From NCBI GenBank assembly GCA_002390225.1, contig DGOW01000081.1, positions 32,537-43,216 on the forward strand: 10,680 nucleotides of DNA. The letters are read 5' to 3'. The stretch's first letter is position 1, and each line of letters starts with the position of its first letter. The translations under genes and the position numbers were made by a program. Origin of the DNA: Gemmatimonadales bacterium UBA4456. Lineage in GTDB: Bacteria; Gemmatimonadota; Gemmatimonadetes; Longimicrobiales; Gaopeijiaceae. Positions 7,061-10,680 of this stretch are shown in pieces. Under the pieces are notes generated by a model. The model was given only the letters and a program-made list of their open reading frames with translations, did not search any database and had not been told where the DNA came from.

Positions 7061-7065
7061 GCTTC

Positions 7066-7275
7066 AATGTGCCGGTGCTGGACTTCCTGACTGACCTCGT
7101 GCAACAAGGAACGATCCTGATTTTTGATGACTGGTTCCGATTTCGTGGGGATCCACATTCGGGCGAGCAAAGGGCATGTCGGGAGTGGCTGGAACGAAAC
7201 CCACAGATTGAACTGATCGAATTCTGGAGGCAGGCGCCCCAGGCCGTGAGCTTCATAGTGAATCTCAAGGACTGA
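7066..7275 (+). pseudogene. C-terminal fragment of a class I SAM-dependent methyltransferase (TylF-like)
   Basis: The frame reads NVPVLDFLTDLVQQGTILIF, then DDWFRFRGDPHSGEQRACRE, then WLERNPQIELIEFW and so on to a stop at 7273-7275. The sequence LdFL..L..G..ifDDW...G.p..GE..A..eWl is the C-terminal third of the macrocin-O-methyltransferase-like family, where the acidic pair at the strand end lies near the metal/cofactor site. The SAM-binding N-terminal two thirds is absent. Upstream in frame the sequence becomes arginine-rich (RDRRTRSF) and closes at a TGA at 7003. A GTG at 7069 could start translation, but about 68 residues cannot form the fold. The fragment abuts the IS3-like remnant, so truncation by the element and later deletion is the likely history. 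Confidence 0.6.
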
Positions 7276-7558
7276 GCCTTCATGCAGCATCTTCGCCGCC
7301 GAGGGCTCTGTGTTACGCGTCCCGAGAAAGCTTGAGCCCGCTCGCGGTAGTTCGTGCTATCCAGACGTTGGTGGCAGTGGGGGTCAGGTTCAGGCTCCCT
7401 CGGCTGCTCGACGCATTTGTCGCGTACCGAGCTAAGTAGACCGCCGACCGTTTCCAAAGCCAAGGCGCGTCGGTCGGACCTCTCGTTGGCTTCGCGACGC
7501 TCGGCCCCCTTCGTCTCGGTCTAGGGATCCGAACGCGCGCCTTGGGAAGCCCAGGGAC
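7276..7558. other. Intergenic stretch with no recognisable content
   Basis: Between the methyltransferase fragment and the next minus-strand fragment I see no ORF with family resemblance, no RNA gene and no convincing hairpin with a U-tract. It is probably decayed sequence of the same scarred zone. Confidence 0.4.
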
Positions 7559-7984
7559 TCAACTGCCCGCAATCCGAACCTCGTCTAGGTAGCACTTCTC
7601 GCTGTCTGCGCCGGTTTCGCATTTGAAGCGCACCGCGCAGATCCAGCCGCCGCCGCAGACTTGCGCTTCCCAGTCGTCCGCCGCGTCGAACTCAACCAGC
7701 ATGCGCCGATAGAGTAAGTGCACCAATCCACAGCCGCTGGCATCGAAGGAGACCTCGATGAAGCTGTCCTTGCCCGACCCCGTACGTTTCACCCAAGCGC
7801 AGTACGCACCTTGGGAGGCACCACCGACCACCGGCGTCCAGAGCCGCAGACAGACCAGTTCGTGAGCGAGCCGGTGTCGAAGCCGTCCTCGAAAATGGAG
7901 CCTGGTGGGGGAGGGTGACCCATGCAGCCTAAGGGCGGGACTCGTACGCGCACATTTGGGCACGGACAGACCCCGTCCGTCCAC
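7559..7984 (-). pseudogene. Orphan C-terminal fragment resembling a secreted-protein beta-sandwich domain
   Basis: The frame has a GTG at 7984 and ends at TGA 7559. Its first ~45 residues look like random translation (arginine- and proline-rich). From about residue 60 it becomes protein-like: YCAWVKRTGSGKDSFIEVSF, MLVEFDAADDWEAQV, and a closing VRFKCETGADSEKCYLDEVRI. The (I/V)RF.C....D.vYiDeV.I ending is typical of the last strands of carbohydrate-binding or concanavalin-like domains at the end of large secreted proteins. There is no signal peptide or upstream catalytic part, so I read it as a leftover 3' end, possibly with a frameshift near the SGCGLVHLLYRR segment. No family is identified with certainty. 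It could also be a small real gene. Confidence 0.35.
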
Positions 7985-8077
7985 CTTCCGCAGCGTCAGC
8001 GATCACATTTGTCGGGTGGGAGTCGCGTCGGACTCGACCTCGGAGACAAAGCTGCTCCACTCCCGCGGAGGAGTCGC

Positions 8078-8668
8078 CTACTTCGGAGTCTGCGATCTTG
8101 CCCTCATCCCTGCCCGTCGTGGGGTGAGGTTCCGGCGAGAAGGTCGATACCCCTCAGTCGCTCTGAGTGGCGCCTCTGCCGACCCCTCGGACTCGGGTCT
8201 GGTAGTCGGCTGGGATTCGATCCGTACGTGACCTCCAGCACCGTTCGCTCGAGCCACTCGCAGTACCCACTGGTGGAGTCCGATACCCAGCAGGTAGATG
8301 ACTCCGGTGACGATGTGAGCCCAGGCGATGGTAGACAGCAGAGTTTGCTGTGTGATGGATTGAATCAGATATCCGGTCACGACCATCGGAGCGATCATCC
8401 ACATGGTGGCCAGGCCCGTTCGACGTGCCCTGAGAACTCGGCCTTGGTAGTGCTTCCAGATATGCTCGGTGGCGATAAGCCCGATAGAAAAAATGAGGGC
8501 AGGGGCCACGACGATGTGCAACTTGAGCACCCAGGGCTGGAGCGGATGATTCACGACAGCCCAGGGTCCGACAGGTTCCATCATCCGGTCCATGACGAAG
8601 TAAACCGTACCCGTAGCTCCGGTGAGTCCGGACGTGACCCACAGTAGAATCTTCTGGAAACGATTCAT
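8078..8668 (-). CDS. Four-helix membrane protein, probable b-type cytochrome (DUF4405-like) of a flavinylation operon
   Basis: A 196-residue integral membrane protein with four predicted helices, near residues 6-26, 47-66, 86-106 and 113-134. Helix 2 carries His51 at its start and His69/His73 at its end; helix 4 carries His118 at its start and His132 at its end. In a four-helix bundle helices 2 and 4 run the same way, so 51/118 and 69/132 could ligate two b hemes, one near each membrane face. This resembles cytochrome b561-type and DUF4405-type electron carriers. The tail from about 140 is basic and low-complexity, probably disordered and cytoplasmic. The start ATG 8668 has GGGAG six bases upstream and overlaps the stop of the FMN-binding gene (ATGA). 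I infer that it passes electrons from the quinone pool to the periplasmic flavoprotein. The heme assignment is inference from histidine placement. Confidence 0.7.
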   Translation of the reverse strand: MNRFQKILLWVTSGLTGATGTVYFVMDRMMEPVGPWAVVNHPLQPWVLKLHIVVAPALIFSIGLIATEHIWKHYQGRVLRARRTGLATMWMIAPMVVTGYLIQSITQQTLLSTIAWAHIVTGVIYLLGIGLHQWVLRVARANGAGGHVRIESQPTTRPESEGSAEAPLRATEGYRPSRRNLTPRRAGMRARSQTPK

Positions 8669-9231
8669 GGCAGGCTCCCGGTCGCGAACGGAGCCACCAC
8701 ACTATGCAGGGCCAGCGTACGTCGCACCGCGTCTGACACGGCGCGAGACGTAAGCGTGGCCCCGATGATGTTCGGAATATCTCCCTTCAGCGAGAGGTCG
8801 TCTTCCGTCGTTCGCCCGGCGAACAGATCGAGCCAGCCGTCAGGCGCCCTGTACTCCGGAGGTTCGCGGAAGCTGACGGTCTCTATGCGCATCACGCTTC
8901 CAGCCCGATCGAGGACGATCATCAGCACCTCGTCGAGGGTCCGAACCCGGTGCGCATCGAAGTACGCGACGCCCAGGGCTTCGTCGTCTTCCTGCGCGAC
9001 GTAATACGTCACGAGTCCTATGTCGACGTCATCGCCTGCTTCCTCCCGAGCGCGCTCCAGCTCCGCTGCGGATAGGAAGGCCGTCTTCCGGCTGACATCA
9101 GCGCCAGGGAAGGCGAGCGACAGGGCCTCGTCCTGGGTCATCCGTTGAGCGAGCGCCGGACCGGGAACTGCTAAAAGCAGCCCGCAGATCAACAGCGCCA
9201 GCGTAAGACGCGACCGGATCAGAAGAGCCAC
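8665..9231 (-). CDS. Periplasmic FMN-binding-domain protein (covalent flavinylation target)
   Basis: 188 residues. Residues 1-28 are a signal peptide (LIRSRLTLALLICGLLLAVPG, cleavage ALA|Q), so the mature protein is soluble and periplasmic. The FMN-binding domain of the RnfG/NqrC/NosR type fills the rest: GLVTYYVAQEDDEALGVAYF, then VLMIVLDRAGSVMRIETVSF, then SLKGDIPNIIGATLTSRAVS. In this family the Thr of (S/T)GAT is esterified by FMN; here Thr159 in IGATLTS is the expected site, with the usual Ser/Thr before Gly replaced by Ile. The start is GTG 9231, overlapping the barrel gene by 13 bp, so translational coupling is likely. An apbE gene lies upstream and a membrane cytochrome downstream. 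Its role is probably an electron shuttle between membrane and periplasm. The only doubt about the family is the one atypical motif position. Confidence 0.85.
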   Translation of the reverse strand: MALLIRSRLTLALLICGLLLAVPGPALAQRMTQDEALSLAFPGADVSRKTAFLSAAELERAREEAGDDVDIGLVTYYVAQEDDEALGVAYFDAHRVRTLDEVLMIVLDRAGSVMRIETVSFREPPEYRAPDGWLDLFAGRTTEDDLSLKGDIPNIIGATLTSRAVSDAVRRTLALHSVVAPFATGSLP

Positions 9232-10487
9232 CCAAGTTGGAAGTTGATCTGATCGATGCCGGTCTCAGCGGCGTTACGTCGCATCTGATAATCCACCTTG
9301 GCGACGACCTGACTCACTGGCTTCCAGGCCAGGCCGATCGAGGCCACCGTGAGATCGTTCGCCGGATCAACAGCGAAGCCGGAAGCAACCTCCCGCTGCG
9401 TGTCGAGCTTCTCATAGCCGAGATATGGGATCAGCTGGTGCATGCTGGAGCTGCTTCTCAGCACGTCGTACCCGACCTGCACGTACCAGCCGAGCATGCT
9501 TGAACCCACTCCCTGCGCGCCGACGTTGCCTGCGAGCTTATTGATCTCCGCCGCGTCGGAAAGGTCGCTTCCGGCCACAAGCGCCCGAGCCTCCAGACCT
9601 GCCACCTTGTAGTCCGCATGCAGGTCCCAGATGATGAGCTGTCCGTCGACAGGATCGCCGCCGACGTCGCGGCCGTGTCCGGTGCGGCCGATGTGCATGG
9701 CCCCACCCGTGGTAAGGCCGGGCCGTCCTGTGTAATCGAGCCGCCCGATGAACGAGAAGTCTTGGGCGAGCGCCTTCGAGCCTTTCTGCCTGCCTCCGCG
9801 CACGCCTGAGCCGGAGAAGTCCTCCGCGTCCAGCGAATTGATGACGACGGCGCGCCAGCTGAAGTCCTCATGGTCGCCAAAGAGTCCGAACCCGTTCTCG
9901 CGCCAGGTGCTCGGGATGATGCGTGTCTCCGTGACCGAGCGCTGTGTCCCCAGGAATGTGGGGGGCTCATGGAGCTCATTGACCCAGCCCATCGGAGCCA
10001 GCAGGAGACCGCCGCGTAGACCGACGTCCTCACGAAGTCGGTACTCCACATACGCGAACTCCAGGAAAATCTCGTCGGCGTGCTCGACCTCGATTTCGGA
10101 GTTGAAGAGCACTTTGTCGTTGAACTTATAGCCGACGTAGACGATGGCCCGCAGAGCGTCGAATACATCGGTGCGTCCAGCAGCGGCACCGTCCTCGGTC
10201 TCTGCGGAAAAATTCTGGTAGAGAACCTCGCCGTATCCGCCGATGGAGACGCCCGAGTCGATCCTGTACACCCGGGAAGCGGCCGGTCCAAACCCGGACA
10301 CCGAAGAGTCGGCGACGACGACGTCCCGGCCCAGGTAGAGGCGCTCGATTTCTCGCGTGATCGTCTCGATCTGTTCCTCGAGATCTTCGATTCGTGTCGA
10401 ATCCGGATCCTGCGCAACGGCAGGCGTGGTGGCGAGGATCACGCCCAGCAGAGCGATGACGGGACCTGAGAGCACACTTCTGTTCAT
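9219..10487 (-). CDS. Outer-membrane beta-barrel porin-like protein
   Basis: 422 residues. Signal peptide MNRSVLSGPVIALLGVILAT, cleavage at AVA|Q (25). A short coiled coil follows (about 30-52, RIEDLEEQIETITREIERLY), as in trimeric porins. From about residue 80 the sequence alternates as in amphipathic strands: SIGGYGEVLYQNF, AIVYVGYKFNDKVLFNSEIE, EFAYVEYRLREDVGLRGGLL, ASIGLAWKPVSQVVAKVDYQ. The end QINFQLGWLF carries the terminal Phe expected by the BAM machinery. This suggests a 14-18 strand porin such as the phosphate-selective or anion type; the substrate cannot be read. The start is ATG 10487, with AGGAA six bases upstream; a longer frame to 10625 only overlaps the apbE tail. It lies 7 bp after apbE and overlaps the FMN-binding gene, hence in the same operon. 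Confidence 0.8.
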   Translation of the reverse strand: MNRSVLSGPVIALLGVILATTPAVAQDPDSTRIEDLEEQIETITREIERLYLGRDVVVADSSVSGFGPAASRVYRIDSGVSIGGYGEVLYQNFSAETEDGAAAGRTDVFDALRAIVYVGYKFNDKVLFNSEIEVEHADEIFLEFAYVEYRLREDVGLRGGLLLAPMGWVNELHEPPTFLGTQRSVTETRIIPSTWRENGFGLFGDHEDFSWRAVVINSLDAEDFSGSGVRGGRQKGSKALAQDFSFIGRLDYTGRPGLTTGGAMHIGRTGHGRDVGGDPVDGQLIIWDLHADYKVAGLEARALVAGSDLSDAAEINKLAGNVGAQGVGSSMLGWYVQVGYDVLRSSSSMHQLIPYLGYEKLDTQREVASGFAVDPANDLTVASIGLAWKPVSQVVAKVDYQMRRNAAETGIDQINFQLGWLF

Positions 10488-10494
10488 ATCATTC

Positions 10495-10680
10495 CTACCA
10501 GTAGACAACCTGTGTAAGTGGTGACGGCGGGTATGGTCCCATCCAGCGAGCCATGGAAGGGGTCCAACGGGCTGAGACTCGATCGCTCTCGACCGTGAGG
10601 AACAGCGCTGCGATCTCGTCTGCACCCAAGGCCCACGCCAGACCGTCTTCGGGGCCCATGACGTAGAGGGCCGTCGACAG
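10495..10680 (-). CDS. apbE: FAD:protein FMN transferase ApbE, C-terminal end (partial)
   Basis: The gene runs in from the right edge and its last 61 codons are visible, ending at TAG 10495-10497. The translation begins LSTALYVMGPEDGLAWALGA, then DEIAALFLTVESDRVSARWT. The (D)ALSTAL(F/Y)VMGPE.GL signature is the conserved C-terminal motif of ApbE, in which the Asp/Ser/Thr cluster at its start helps bind the metal and FAD. ApbE transfers FMN from FAD to Thr in FMN-binding domains outside the cytoplasm. Because the start codon is outside the window the frame is easy to miss. It is separated by 7 bp from the barrel gene and lies two genes upstream of a likely substrate. The last ~20 residues (MARWMGPYPPSPLTQVVYW) are an extension rich in aromatic residues and proline. 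The assignment rests on one motif plus context, which agree well. Confidence 0.85.
   Translation of the reverse strand: MSTALYVMGPEDGLAWALGADEIAALFLTVESDRVSARWTPSMARWMGPYPPSPLTQVVYW

Noticed and set aside
7961..7984. GGACAGACCCCGTCCGTCC as a terminator for the flavinylation operon
   Set aside because: The stem is short with a mismatch, has no T-tract on either strand, and lies about 95 bp past the last stop codon.
7922..8647. 241-codon plus-strand frame opposite the membrane cytochrome
   Set aside because: The translation is Arg/Ser/Gly-rich without hydrophobic or domain structure, while the opposite strand encodes a clear four-helix membrane protein in an operon.
9458..10417. 319-codon minus-strand frame overlapping the barrel gene
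   Set aside because: A shifted frame of the barrel gene, dominated by Ser, Arg and Pro. The barrel frame has a signal peptide, alternating strands and a terminal Phe.
10488..10625. N-terminal extension of the barrel protein to a start at 10625
   Set aside because: The 46 extra residues precede the signal peptide, have no Shine-Dalgarno sequence, and overlap the apbE 3' end in another frame.

Overview
This is a GC-rich bacterial chromosome segment. It probably comes from a Gram-negative lineage near Gemmatimonadota or the wider FCB group. The grounds are an outer-membrane beta-barrel gene, a secreted protein carrying the NYPNPFNP sorting motif typical of type IX-type secretion clients in FCB-like phyla, several exported hydrolases, and a tmRNA whose tag reads ANNELALAA. 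The phylum is inferred from gene content only.

Left part (1-2700), mostly housekeeping: the 3' end of selB (+); a small secreted protein that is little more than a signal peptide plus a sorting/FlgD-like domain, followed by a clear intrinsic terminator; a PtsN-like EIIA gene (-); and, divergent from it, a dusB-type tRNA-dihydrouridine synthase (+). An extended -10 element follows dusB, then the tmRNA gene ssrA (2790-3143) and a strong UUCG-capped hairpin.

Middle (3200-6700): two co-directional minus-strand genes 34 bp apart. They encode an exported N-acyl-D-amino-acid deacylase-type amidohydrolase and an exported class C beta-lactamase/D-aminopeptidase-type serine hydrolase. Together they look like a unit for breaking down D-amino-acid-containing compounds outside the cytoplasm.

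Scarred zone (6700-8000): no intact gene is recognised. It holds what looks like the left end of an IS3-family element with the first codons of orfA, abutting the C-terminal tail of a class I methyltransferase (+). Further on is an orphan C-terminal piece of what may be a secreted-protein domain (-).

Right part (8078-10680), the most interesting: a tightly packed minus-strand operon. In transcription order it encodes the C-terminal end of ApbE (FMN:protein transferase; cut by the window edge and missed by start-to-stop ORF calling because its start lies outside), an outer-membrane beta-barrel protein, a soluble periplasmic FMN-binding-domain protein with a GATLTS flavinylation site, and a four-helix membrane protein with histidines placed to bind two b-type hemes. 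Spacings are 7 bp, a 13-bp overlap and a 4-bp ATGA overlap. I read this as an extracytoplasmic flavin-based electron-transfer module: quinone or membrane cytochrome to periplasmic flavoprotein, with an outer-membrane pore admitting an unknown acceptor or donor.
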